Assembly (NCBI GenBank): GCA_036785705.1
Contig: JAWUZG010000158.1
Coordinates: forward strand, 62,001 to 126,000
From: Acanthornis magna
Lineage: Eukaryota; Chordata; Aves; Passeriformes; Acanthizidae
DNA: 64,000 nt
Direction: 5' to 3'
Of this stretch, positions 53,101-64,000 are shown piece after piece (the stretch's first letter is position 1; the number at the start of each line of letters is the position of its first letter). The position numbers were made by a program, and so were the translations under genes. The notes under the pieces are model-generated. The model was not told the DNA's origin and did not search any database. It saw only the letters and a list, made by a program, of their open reading frames with translations.

Positions 53101-56100
53101 TAATTTCTCTATCTGTATTTTAATGGTAGATGAAAAAAGAACACTGTGGATTACTTTTCTGCAAATTACCATGTACAGAAATTAGGACGTTACGTCACAT
53201 GGTGTGCTGCAATCATCAGAGCTCTTTAATGTTTGATTATTACTGATACTTTGGTATATTTGTATACTAGAATATTTATATAGTTCATTTCATAAAAATA
53301 AGTCTTAATGGCAGAAGACTCTTACTTCAGCCATTCAACAGCTAAATACCAAATGTATTCATTCCCATTTGGTAACTATTTTGGAGTCACTCACGTTTTT
53401 ATTCATTAATCTGAACCAGTCTGAGCCCTGTATGGTGCAGCTTGATTCAGAAATGGGATTTTTGTCTCTGCATTTGTCTTGACTGTAACCACTGAAACTC
53501 ATATGGACTGTCCAGGTACACCTGCAAGGCCAGAAGAATTATCACTGAGGATATCAGAAGTCCATTTGGTTTGGTTTGAAGTGGTTTTTGCAAGACAATA
53601 CTATCAATGCAATTATAGTGGTGCATATTCACATTGATAATTCTGACCCCTGCAACTCTTTCCTTCCACTTTTCAACTCTTCATATTCCTACTCCTACCC
53701 GTCTGGAGATGGCTTCATTTTCTCCTATTAGGATGGAAATTAGTTCTTAGGAATTTATGTGGATTTCGCCTCCACTTGCACAAACAGCAGGAAACAGTGG
53801 TTTAAGAGTAGTTCTTACCTTGATCGCCAGCGTGATGTCAGCATATGCACAAAACCCTCCACCTTTGTCACTGGAGCAGTGATGAAAACCACCCCCTGAA
53901 GAGGAAAATGGTGAAGGGGTAAAAAGCCAGATACTGAAAACATTGATGGGTTTTGCAAAGAGAGAGATCATTTATATGGCAGGCACAAGTAATATTATGA
54001 GGACCAGGAAAGTCCTTTTCTATACTGAACATCAAAAAAATATACTAAAAAAAAAAAAAAGAAATCAAACTAAACCAACCAACCAATCAACAAAAAACCC
54101 AAACCAAACACAAAAAACCAAAAACAAAAAACCAAAACAAATAAAACCAAAAAACCACCACAAAACCCCCACAAAAACAACAAAAAGCCCCCACAAAAAA
54201 CCAACCTCCCCAAAAAAACAAAAAACAACCCCCCCCAAAAAAACCCAAAAAACAAAACAAACCCCACAAAAACAAAAAAAACTAAAACAAAACATCAACC
54301 CCCCCCAAACCCAACCAAAAAACCCGCAAACAAAACAACCAAAATGAAGCAAAAACACCCCCCCAACAAAACATAAAACCCAAACCCAAAAGCAAAAAAG
54401 AAAATCAACCAAAAAACCCTAAGGACTATATGTCATTATCTGTACATGCCTTTGACTTCTGTAAACACTCAGACCAAAAGAAATTTTAAGAGTTCCTCTT
54501 CAAAACAGAAACACACACATTCTTTAAATGAAAAATGTACTGAGAGCTCCCCCTCCCTGAACATATTTTTTATGTTATAAATCAGAACATTTCTACTGAG
54601 AAATCTACTAGACAGATCTAAACAAGAAACTTAAAAACTTCATTCTATGTATCAGAATATGACATGCTTTGGGGTTTGCTTTTAATGTCTATTCAATTTT
54701 TAATAATGGATATTCACTTTGTAGGACATGGGTGCAAGAAATAAAGGAAAAATCCCAGAAATTATAAGCTCTATGAAAACAATAGGCTAAGGCTGATAGG
54801 CCACAAAATCTTGATTAAATAGTTTACTGGCTCTGCACTGCTGTTTGCTATGGGCAGAGGAACACATTTATGCTCACTACATCCTTCATCACTTGGTCAT
54901 TCAAGTGTTTTCAGGAAAAATTGCACAGCCAAAACCAGACACTCCTTGGTCCAGCTCTGCTCTCCCACAGACCAACCCACCCCTTGAGCTGCCATAACAT
55001 CGACATTAGCTGATGATAGCATTAGCTATCAACACTGTTTTATCATGAGAGTCAATATTTTATTGAAACACTTGCTCCAAACATTTTTCTTCATTTTTTC
55101 CCAATACTTCAATCCACTTTTCCTTGTAAGTGATTAATAAATTTCAGTTATCTTTTGTTTCTTTCCAAAAGGATTTTATAATAAAACTGCAATAGTGAAT
55201 GTGAAAACTAATTTGTTTTGTACTTTGTCCACATACTTTGTCCATTTTTCAATACATTGAAGTAGATTTTAGTTAAACACAACTATCACTTTTTGTTATA
55301 ACAAACGGAATACACATAAAGTAAATGAAAATCAGATGCTTTTACCCACACTATTGACGGTATCACTGAATGCCCTAAGTTTGTACTTACCCACGTTGAT
55401 GGCCCAGCCTCTATCCACAGCAAGTTTTCCTGCCTTAAAAAAAAAATTACAGTTGGAATTCCATTACTTAATGAGACAACACTTAACAATATCTGCTTCC
55501 ACCCCAAATCACTCCTAGCATTCTGACATGCCTATGGAATTTCGGGTCTTTTGCCACTGGGATTCATTCTGAACCAGACCCCTGAGTACAACCCTTACAA
55601 AACTACCCTCAGCATAAAGAGTTGAAAGAATATTTGCTATATCATCTGTATTTCCTTCTCTGGCAACTGACAGGCGAAAGTGAAGTGCTGGGAAGAGTAA
55701 AAAATTAGAAGACGTTCCTGATGTCCTCCCTGTTCATGTACAAATTGGAGGAACGTAAGCTCAAAATCCTGCAAACACAGACATAAAAAAACATAGTTCA
55801 AGGTGGGGATGAGACCAGACAAGTGTTCTAGTATGAAGTGTCCTGGGACTTCTTTTATTTTTTAAAAGGTAGAACATGCAGGGTATAGAATATTATCAAT
55901 CTTTTCACCTCCAGTATAGGAAAACTGTGTCTGTATCTCTCCTTTGAACTCAAATGTCATTCAGGGAAGGGAAAGTATTGACAGAGAAGAGATACACAAG
56001 GCTTAACTGATGGAATTTTAACTGGAAAAACCTGATTATTTTGGCCAGAAAGAATCAAACAAGTGTTTAAGTTCAGCATTCCTTAAATGCCCTGTTAAAA

Positions 56101-59100
56101 GTAATGAAGACATTCCTAGCTATGAGTTAAAAAAAAAAAAAAAAAGAAAGAAAACATGTAAAAATAGATTATTTTTTGTCCACAGACTTGAAAAGAACAA
56201 ATTACACATCATATACAAAATGAAGTTTGGTAGTTATGAAGTCTTTATAACCAATATTTACATTTGAACAGTTTTAATTTAGTGTTAGGACAACTATCGG
56301 GACAGTAAACATGATCCTGCTATGATCATGCCAACTCACACAAATTAGATCTTGGGGAAAGATTGCAGTTTCTGAACTATAAAACCCATTAAGTCCTAGG
56401 AAAAACACATTATCTGTGATTTATCACACTTCCTAGGGATCCTCACCACAATCCAATCTTCCCATATTGCTAAAATATCATTAAAAAGTAGAGAAACTCA
56501 ACAGGATTTTTTGTAATAAACTGGCCCATCAGGAATAGCAGAAGATTGCACTTCTGACTTGTACTGTACAAATTTTATTGTCTGATGAATCAAAATTGCT
56601 TTTAAAGCACATACTTATTTCCTCATAATAAAAAAAAGGGTCAAAATAACAGCACATGGCATCAATATGAATCCCAAATTGCCCAGGAGTGGCATCCATG
56701 TTTCAGGAGCCACGAGACAATTAAAACAATTAGTGGCTGCCTCTTCTACCTGACCACATTTCTAACTGGTGAACACACATCTGTGAGTTAAAGGTAACAC
56801 GAGCACAGTGAAAAACATCACAAAACCATATAAAACTATTGCCTAGCTGGAACCAAGCTGAAAGATTTCACACACACTGAGCTCCTGTCAAGAGCTATCC
56901 AAGGCAGAGCATCAGGAAGCTCTAAACTCTTCCCAAGTACCTCTCTCTTAGACCATTCCCTTCATTCCTGTGACAATCTCACAGAGTGACAGCATGGCTG
57001 TAATGAGAGGAAACTCTGCAGGTCCTACTCAGCAGGACTTGCTCTGAGTTACAACCAAACATTTTTAAGCACCTTGAATTGTATGAAATTCTTTCTCCCT
57101 CCTCTGCCCCATCTCTGCTTTTGCCAGTTCACACCCACTAAAGGAGGCAGCACTTTCATCTCATCTATCATCACAATCCAGCACATCTAAAGACTTATCC
57201 AGAACCCAGCATGTTTTTTCAGAACTCATAACCTTAAATTGTCCTTTAAAAAGTTGGTTTAACATTTTAGTACTTTTTCTGGTTCTGTAACACTTAGGTA
57301 GAATTTCAGGATTCACCGAAATTATCAGGCATTGCTACACTGATAAAAAACCTTCACATATTTCCTTACCTCAATATTCTTTGACTTTAAATAACATCCA
57401 AGTGGACAGAGCAACACAAGAGAATTGAAGTAGAATTAGGAAATGGGATTTAAGAGGTGAGGAGAGCAATAGCTGGAGAAACAGAGTCCCCTGTGAGCAA
57501 GACAGACACAACTTGTATTTTTTTAAAAGAAAGTCATTCTTGCTCACAAGCCTGGATTAAAACCAGACTCATCAACCTACAAAAAGGTACCTAAACAGGG
57601 TAAATGCCACAGGGCTCACTATGGTCCTAATGATTTCGGAAGAAATCACTGGCCATTTTTATTTAACAGCTCAGAGCAATAAGCAGCAATTAATTCACTT
57701 CCCACATACCATTCCAGCATCAAGGAGATGACTCTGACCTTTCTCTCTCCTATCTCCATGTTCAAAAACTTACAGGAAACCTTCCTTTGCTGCTTCTCTA
57801 CTACGATTACAACTCTCCTCCAACCAGAAACAAGAGCTTCCCTTGAAATGCGTGTTTATGTCCATACATTTTTCAATAACTCTGAGTACTCCACAGCATC
57901 ATGAGCAACTCCATGATGGACACATCTCATTCCCCATTATTAATAATAAAAAGCACCAGTTCGCAACACAAGTCATGCATGATCATCTACTCCATGTCCT
58001 TGGAGAGCTCCAGACTGTTAAACATCTATGACCAATGTTTTAGACATTACAAAGGGAGTTAGAATGACATACCCAGAGCAATTGAATCACACAATTAGAA
58101 GATGCTTCTCAACCTTGACAGCAGGTATTTAAGTCTAGTCACAACTTGTCCAGTCCATTCTTTTCCTCTCTCTGCCACCTTTTGGTAACAACAACTGGCA
58201 GAGTTACACACCTGCAAATCCAGCAGGGGAATGGGACACAGGTTTAACAGCAGAGTTCTAACCCACTGAAAGAAATACTCACTTTTCCCAGTAAAGAGTC
58301 AGGCATTGAGTAGACCTATCATTAAAAACATACCTTCAAGGAAAAAAAGCAGGATATTTCATTTTGCCTTAAAACCTGGTAACAACTGGCTCTATACCTT
58401 CATTTCACATAGCAGAACCCAAGAGGCTGAAAGTTAACAGTGCCCAGATCCACTTGTACACACAAATGACAACCTAATGTCAAGCCCCACAAAACCAAAG
58501 AAACCATGGAGAACTCCTTCACAAACCTTTGGGCTCACTCCTCATTCTCCTAGGTCAGACTCACTCACAGATCCAAGCTTTTCCCTTGTTTCTGAACACT
58601 GTACTGCACTGCCTTTTATACACTAGCCAGAGAAGACCTTTTTCTATTATTTATGTCTTTAATGAAATCTTGATACATTCCCAAAGGGAAGCATTTAAAA
58701 ATTAGAAACCTTGCATTCAGTTTAGATTACTAAGTACCCACATTCCTGTTGACAGAAACAGAAGCTACCTGTCAATCTATTTCCAAAAATCCATTTATGG
58801 CTTCCCAGCCTCACTCACCCTTGATATCTAGAGGTTGCAATAAATCCTATTCCTGTATCTGGCACAGCAGCACTGTCGAAGGCTTGCCAAGCCCAAGATA
58901 GTGGGGCAATAAGTGGCTTCAAGCAGGCAGAGAAAAAGCAATACAGGCTGCAATCCTTTCCACTTGCACCCACTGTCACAGCCACCTTCAGAAGAGGTGC
59001 TGGAAGGTAGAGATCTATTTGTGCCAAAGTATTAACAATTTCAGATAGGATTATTTGTCTTCCATTTATGTAACTCTTTCAGCCCACTGACACAGGACTG

Positions 59101-60062
59101 GTCCCATCTCCTCCCAGCATCAAGCTGCAGTTTCTGAACTCTGGTAAGACAAGGACTAATAAAAACAGGGCACAAAAGATCCCACTAGTTCCTGGTTTAA
59201 AATTGCAAGGGCATCTTTTCCTCCAATACCTGCTTTAAATAACTCATTTTTGGCTCCAACTATTCACTGTTTTCTTTCCTCCTACTTCCTCAACATCTCT
59301 AATGGGAATTCCCAGGAAAAACTAAATGTCTAGTGACCCTGACACAGCTCTTCTGAGCAGAGCCCTCCTTTCACTCAGAGGAACACAGTTCTGCTCAGAT
59401 GAAAGAGGCTAAATCTCTCTTGAGGTCAGCTGGGCTGCTTCTGCAGTATTTACAATAGAAAAAGTAGATAAACTAAAATCATTAAAAAGAGAAAGGTGAT
59501 AGCATTCTAAAATTTAAGCACTTACCTAGTCCCAAGAATAAGCAAACCATCCATCTCTCCCCCTACAGTTTCAAGGTCATTTGGTAAATATATGCCTTTA
59601 AAAAGCTTCTAGATTATGGATTTTGAAACCTCTCACTCCTAGAATTTCCCTGTACTTGAATGTTGTTTAAAACTATCCCAGTTTCTCTATTTGCCCAAGT
59701 GCTGCCACATCTCTCCCTGCTTGCCCAGGCTCCCCCTCAGTGTCTCTTCTGCAAATTACAGACCATGAACCCTGTGATGTCCTTCCCTTGCAGGGGCCAA
59801 CAACAGCAAACTGCACTCATCTGCACTGCCCCACTTCCCTCTGCAGGCCTCAACAATCTGAGTTACATAAACAGTACAACTCCCAGGTTTACAGTGTTTG
59901 ATCAACGAATTTCAGTATGACAAAAGTGGATCAAGAGCACCTTACCATTATTGTTCCTCCTGTCTGGGTACGCAGAGGTTTCAGAACTTTTCTCTGAACA
60001 ACGAAATTGGGAAGAAAGGCAACTGGTGGAATTTCTGTGATTGTAGCCACAACAAATGACCA
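43919..60062 (-). CDS. HDAC11: Histone deacetylase 11, exons 4-10 (5' part outside window)
   Basis: Seven exons on the - strand encode 270 residues that align without gaps to human HDAC11 from Trp85 to about residue 325. HDAC11 is the single class IV zinc-dependent deacylase; it removes long-chain fatty-acyl groups efficiently from lysine. Catalytic and zinc residues all fall at the expected positions: His142-His143 (GGGFHH, exon 6), Asp181 and His183 (DLDAHQ, exon 7), Asp261 (NAGTD, exon 9) and Tyr304 (SGGY, exon 10). Exon phases join cleanly and every intron is GT-AG. Exons 1-3 (residues 1-84) are not found between 60063 and 64000 and should lie further right. The C-terminal tail after GLGLL differs from mammals. 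The full protein would be about 354 residues if the missing part is 84 as in human (347 in total). Confidence 0.97.
44156..47154 (-). other. HDAC11: HDAC11 intron 9
   Basis: About 3 kb between exons 10 and 9; no repeat family or nested gene recognised. Confidence 0.8.
47155..47333 (-). CDS. HDAC11: HDAC11 exon 9 (zinc ligand Asp261)
   Basis: 179 bases, starts in phase 1 and ends in phase 0, acceptor ccctcag, donor CAG|GTTTGT. Contains KRKVELEWGTED and VVYNAGTDILDGDPLGGL. Confidence 0.96.
49845..49985 (+). mobile_element. CR1 LINE 3' fragment in HDAC11 intron 8
   Basis: 'gtggatgtggcacttgggga', 'ggctggactcaacctcagag', 'cttttccaaccttaaattgt', ending 'acggttctgtt'. Antisense to HDAC11. Confidence 0.75.
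50394..50416. repeat. Poly(A) tract of 23 bases
   Basis: Homopolymer about 90 bases past the exon 8 donor on the gene strand, where it reads as poly(T). Confidence 0.95.
50509..50605 (-). CDS. HDAC11: HDAC11 exon 8
   Basis: 97 bases, starts in phase 0 and ends in phase 1, acceptor ccttcag, donor AAAC|GTGAGT. Encodes GNGHERDFMDDPRV and the DAYNRYIYPGD segment. Confidence 0.96.
50606..52497 (-). other. HDAC11: HDAC11 intron 7
   Basis: About 1.9 kb, nothing notable. Confidence 0.8.
52498..52560 (-). CDS. HDAC11: HDAC11 exon 7 (zinc ligands)
   Basis: 63 bases, 21 codons, acceptor atccag, donor CAG|GTGAGT. Ends in DLDAHQ, with zinc ligands Asp181 and His183. Confidence 0.96.
52561..53818 (-). 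other. HDAC11: HDAC11 intron 6
   Basis: About 1.3 kb, nothing notable. Confidence 0.8.
53819..53895 (-). CDS. HDAC11: HDAC11 exon 6 (catalytic His pair)
   Basis: 77 bases, starts in phase 1 and ends in phase 0, acceptor ctcttcag, donor AAG|GTAAGA. Encodes GGGFHHCSSDKGGGFCAY, with His142 and the general base His143. Confidence 0.96.
54048..54420. repeat. A/C-only low-complexity tract in HDAC11 intron 5
   Basis: About 370 bases nearly free of G and T on the + strand, not a simple tandem repeat but a mix of C runs (up to eight) and A runs. On the HDAC11 strand it is pure G/T with several runs of seven or eight G. Long apparent frames across it on either strand come only from the lack of stop codons in such composition. 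Confidence 0.9.
55391..55433 (-). CDS. HDAC11: HDAC11 exon 5
   Basis: 43 bases, starts in phase 0 and ends in phase 1, acceptor ttttaag after a T tract, donor GTGG|GTAAGT. Encodes AGKLAVDRGWAINV. Confidence 0.95.
55434..59945 (-). other. HDAC11: HDAC11 intron 4
   Basis: About 4.5 kb of AT-rich DNA with a short poly(A)/GAAA run near 56130-56155; no exon or repeat family recognised. Confidence 0.8.
59946..60062 (-). CDS. HDAC11: HDAC11 exon 4
   Basis: 117 bases, 39 codons, phase 0-0, acceptor cattgcag, donor ATG|GTAAGG. Encodes WSFVVATITEIPPV through TQTGGTIM, human residues 85-123. Confidence 0.95.
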
Positions 60063-63000
60063 CTGCAATGGGGAAAAAGAGAGTTCCAATTAATGTAGTC
60101 TGGTTTAATGACAACACTTAGCTCTTTCATTAGTTGTTATCTACTAAAAAAGGTGCTCACAGGTCCTTAGTGAGATTAATATTTTTAGATGGAAGTGACC
60201 ATACCAGTTCTTATTAGGGACCTCCAAATAGGCTCATCCTGAAGTTTTTAACTATGAGAATCATCACTTTCCAGATTTTGGTGTCAAACAGTATTAAATC
60301 AGAAATTCTTCAGGAAGCTAGTATTTCAGAAAATCTAATATCCCTCAGATTGGAAGGAAGAATTGTAAAATGTCCTTCAGCTACACTTGATATATTGTTC
60401 AAACCTAAAATATCTATTCTTGTGTGGAATCAAAAGGATATAACAAGGAGAAGGCAAACACAAATAAACAGACAACTGAACTAAGAAGTTCAAATACTTA
60501 AGTGAACACACAGTGCAAACTTTAGCATAGAGAACTGATTAAAATGTATTTAGCATATTAAACACTTCTGGAAAATGTTTCAAGGAAACACTTTGTTCAA
60601 AAGTCTTCAAGGTTAGGACACAAAATATTTGCAGTATGTAAATGCTTTTTTTGCAAACACATTGATTACTTCAAAGAACTTCCACTAACACTGCTACCAG
60701 TGATAACACTGCTAAATGTATTTCAAAGCACCAGTCACAAGCAGGAACATACCTGTTCAACCACTACTGAAACACTGAGGGACCAAGGATTATTGCCACC
60801 CTGTACAATGACTCTGAACAGATCCTGTTTTCTGCAACATCAGGAATTTTAACTGGGCTGAGGGCATTGGCTGCCCCATTACTGAGCTGTTCACAGCTGG
60901 CAGGATGTACAAGTGGGCAATTTGAACCAAAGACAATCACAGTCCCATCTCAGGGTCTTTTGATGCTCAAAATAACTTCCCAGTTATCAATACTTCAATT
61001 ACCAAATATTACTGGGTGGGGTGAAGGGGTGGCATCATTCATGAAGTGCCCAAGTCCCAACTATATTTTGCCAACACTTCATTTTAAGCTCTCACTACTT
61101 TTATATTTGCAAGATATTATTCTTTTATCATATTATCAGCCATCCATCATAAGGTGCTTTAATTATTTTTTAGTACAGTCAATCTTGATAAAGCCCCTTC
61201 GCAAGACATTTCAGCTTTTGAACAAGCACATTATGAAAAACTACATTCAATCCTGTTGTTCTAAAAGGGAATTGAAAAGGTCACACATGGATAAAAAATA
61301 ATTTGATCTCAAATGTGAATTATGATCACACAGGAAGTTTTAACAAAGTTTAAAATGAAATTAATGTCAACAGGGAGAAGTGGAAGCAATAATGACTCAA
61401 ACCAACAATTATGTAGCTGCAGGTTTTTAAGGGCAGGTAAGAAATCCAGGTGTGGTAGGAGTAAGGAGCAAGCAAGACTTGCTGCTCACAGCTGGGCCAT
61501 TCCCATTCCCACTCACTGCTCCTTGGGCATCTACTGGGGTTAGTAATTCCCAGGATTTGGGGGAAGTCACTGACTGAGTAAAGTTTTGGGTCTCAAGAAG
61601 ACAGCTATAGATGAAGGAAAATGCTTCTCCAAAACCACCACTTAGTAACTGACAAATGTGTGGAATGTTTTATGCTTTTTTCTTCAGCATGCTAATTTTG
61701 TTTTCCAGCATTTCCCACAATAAATTCCAAGACTAGCTATGTATAGACTCAAAAAAGAAAGCAAAAGGAATTGGTTTTATATAATTGTATATTTTTCCAT
61801 ACTGTAAAAATAAAAGAACTTATTTGAATAGGTGGGGACTATGTTAATCATGTTTTCCAGGCTGCCAGCTGCCTTCCGCAGCACCAGTCTTCACACACAT
61901 CACTGTCCTTTCATAGAGAACAAACCCTTCAAATATATTTATTTGAAATTATTATTTTTCATATTCATATATAATGATTGCATATGTCAGATTTACATCA
62001 GCTGCTCTTTCCATGTTTGCTCACTCTCAGCCATCATCAAATTTCCTCCCTGGCAGTGTCCAAGGCTAGGCTGGACAGGGCTTGTAGCAACCTGGAACAG
62101 GGGAAGGTGTCCCTGACCATGGCAGGGGGTGGAATGAGATAGACTTTAAGGTCCCTTCCAACTCAAACCACTCTAGGATTCTATGAAATTACTGATTCCT
62201 CAGTAACGTTTTGTAAACCTGTAATTATGTGACTTAGAAATTAAAACTTGGTCTGGATTTTGGGAAGAGCAGTGACCATAAACAAACACTATAAATAAAT
62301 AAATACCATGTCTTCACTTAGACTTCTTAGTTATCAACTCCACTTAACTCTTTACTTTTATTGCTAGTACTGTAAGACTTTTTAAATTATTTATCTTTCT
62401 ATATTTTGAATAAATAGTTCAATGGATGAATTTAAGTTTCTATTAAAAAAAAAATCACTCCCCATTTTCTCAAAAGGAGAAAAGCAGTCAGATTAACCCT
62501 TACCCAGGTGTATTTTCCTTTAATAAATGCCACCTACCATATTAACTATTGGGCAGTATCATTAAATGATTAATGATACTAAATTTAACCTTATACCAAG
62601 ACGTTAAATAAAAAAAAAGGGGGGGGGTAATTAAAAAAAATCCTAAAACAACCACAGCTTTTAAGAGTTTTTCAATTTCCTTGCTTAAGAAGAAACTCTG
62701 TCATAATAGATACATTTGAGGATATTCTTGTAAGACTTTAGTTATAAAGTATTATTACTATTCACTTTAATTCCTTAACTACAAAACTCTTCTTAGAAGG
62801 TTAAATGTCTTCAAATTATTAGTCATCAAGGACTAAAAGTTAAACTGGAAAACTAATATGAGGAAGATGTAGATAAAGCTAAAGTAATTGCTTTTATGCT
62901 GATATCTCCTGGATTAATACAAACAGATCACCAATGATCAAACCCAACCTCTGACGTACTGCCTTTCATCTTATGCATTCATTACATTCTAGCATTTTAA

Positions 63001-64000
63001 AATAGCCAACAACAGACAAATTAAAAAAAAATATGTAATTTTGTTCTTTAATATCTAAATTTAAACTGGTTTTAAATCTTTGCTAAGTTCCTGGAGCTAG
63101 TCCCAGCTTCAAGGGAAAATTCACAGATCCAACAGCAAGCAGCTCACGTGATTCCTATTTAGAAGGTTGCCTGGGACAAAGCTATCTGGATCCATCTTCG
63201 AAAGATAAAGTATGTTTTCAGCTTGAATTAACACAAGATAAAATCATAAAGGACAATGGAAAGCTTGCAGTTTTCACAAAGTTTGCAGCCAAGGTATGGA
63301 GGCACAGTTAGCACCTGGAATCAGGTACTGCACTGGCAGAAGTGATGATAACCAGGTGATGCACCCAAGGAAACCAACCAAGAAACAGCTTTGGTGCACC
63401 AGTCTCCCAAGCAATGAGCTGGAAACATGAAAAGGGAGAAAATAAATTGCTGTTACCAAATGCTCCTTGTCCTTATGAGCTTTGCCAGCTGCTTTAGCTG
63501 CATAAAAGGCCCCACAGCACTTGCCCAGGGGTGAAACACTGAAACCTGTCAGACCTTGCTGCCCAGGACTGGCATTCTTGTTTCGCATTTTCTCCTCACA
63601 TACATAAATACTACATACCTCTAAAGTAACAGTTTTGTATATTTCTGAAGACCCTTACCTGACACATTTTTACATTAAAACTTAGGGAAAAGGGATCAAA
63701 TTAATTTATCTGCTCTCACAACCTTCTTAAATTAACACTTTACAGCAAAACAGCACTTGCCTTCATAAACTTGTCACCCATGAAGTTTGAAAAATTGAGC
63801 AAGAAGAAACACAACAAAGGGAGCAAACAGAGAGGACAGAAGACAGCACAGAACTGCATGAACTGAGGAACTGGACATGGAATTGTCAGCACCTCTGAAT
63901 GTATCCAATTTATCCATCCCCTACCCACATGTTTGCAGCTGCTGAGCCCCTAAGGCAGCACACACAGCATTTTGTGCTGGTTTATCTGAACACCTGATCC
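60063..64000 (-). other. HDAC11: HDAC11 intron 3 (partial)
   Basis: Searched on the - strand for the residues that precede Trp85 (HTRRYLNEL, GLEKLHPFDAGKW) without success, so exon 3 lies beyond the window. Contains one CR1 end and homopolymer runs near 62610-62640. Confidence 0.6.
62050..62190 (+). mobile_element. CR1 LINE 3' end
   Basis: 'tccaaggctaggctggacag', 'aggtgtccctgaccatggca', ending 'ctctaggattctatgaaatt'. Antisense to HDAC11. Confidence 0.88.

Noticed and set aside
53943..54347. 134-codon frame rich in Lys, Pro, Thr and Gln across the A/C tract, and hydrophobic frames on the other strand
   Set aside because: An A/C-only sequence cannot form stop codons on one strand and has almost none on the other. 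It lies inside an HDAC11 intron.
63274..63588. 104-codon - strand frame upstream of HDAC11 exon 4, considered as exon 3
   Set aside because: No match to the HDAC11 N-terminal region and no phase-0 donor at its end.
63650..63680. Donor-like GTAAGG on the - strand after ATGTGTCAG
   Set aside because: The preceding codons do not resemble HDAC11 residues 60-84. Isolated splice motifs are common by chance.

Overview
The window is nuclear DNA from a bird. Two things show this. It carries many 3' ends of CR1 retroposons with the terminal ATTCTGTGA-type octamers typical of avian genomes. It also carries a vertebrate multi-exon gene, HDAC11, with compact introns. I cannot fix the species; a songbird is likely but unproven. 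No bacterial features, CRISPR, tRNA or rRNA were seen.

Bases 1-21345 are a GC-rich, tandemly duplicated cluster on the + strand. Two near-identical duplicated blocks stand out: 1-2450 equals 13149-15590, and 8466-13108 equals 16489-21131. Inside I can assemble a family of small exons, almost all bounded by phase-1 introns. The order is a signal-peptide exon, a short helical 'WD' exon (E2), an acidic exon with an N-glycosylation sequon in two of three copies (E3), a lysine/glutamine-rich exon (E4), an 'MDGEAV' exon (E5) and a transmembrane exon with a short basic tail (E6). Gene A (1998-9301) has the E2-E5 block three times. Gene B (15146-17324) has it once, reduced. Further exon-like blocks (E6', E7), CpG-rich islands and polyadenylation signals mark additional, probably partial, members. 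I do not recognise the family. It looks like a set of type I membrane proteins with signs of decay in some copies: nonsense codons in two of three E4 exons and a lost donor.

Bases 21346-43900 are a gene-poor interval with CR1 fragments, one LTR-like stretch and simple repeats.

Bases 43919-60062, on the - strand, hold seven consecutive coding exons of HDAC11, corresponding to human residue 85 to the stop. All zinc-binding and catalytic residues are present. The first three exons lie beyond the right edge. The cluster and HDAC11 are therefore convergent, tail to tail, about 22.6 kb apart. One HDAC11 intron contains an approximately 370-base tract made almost only of A and C.
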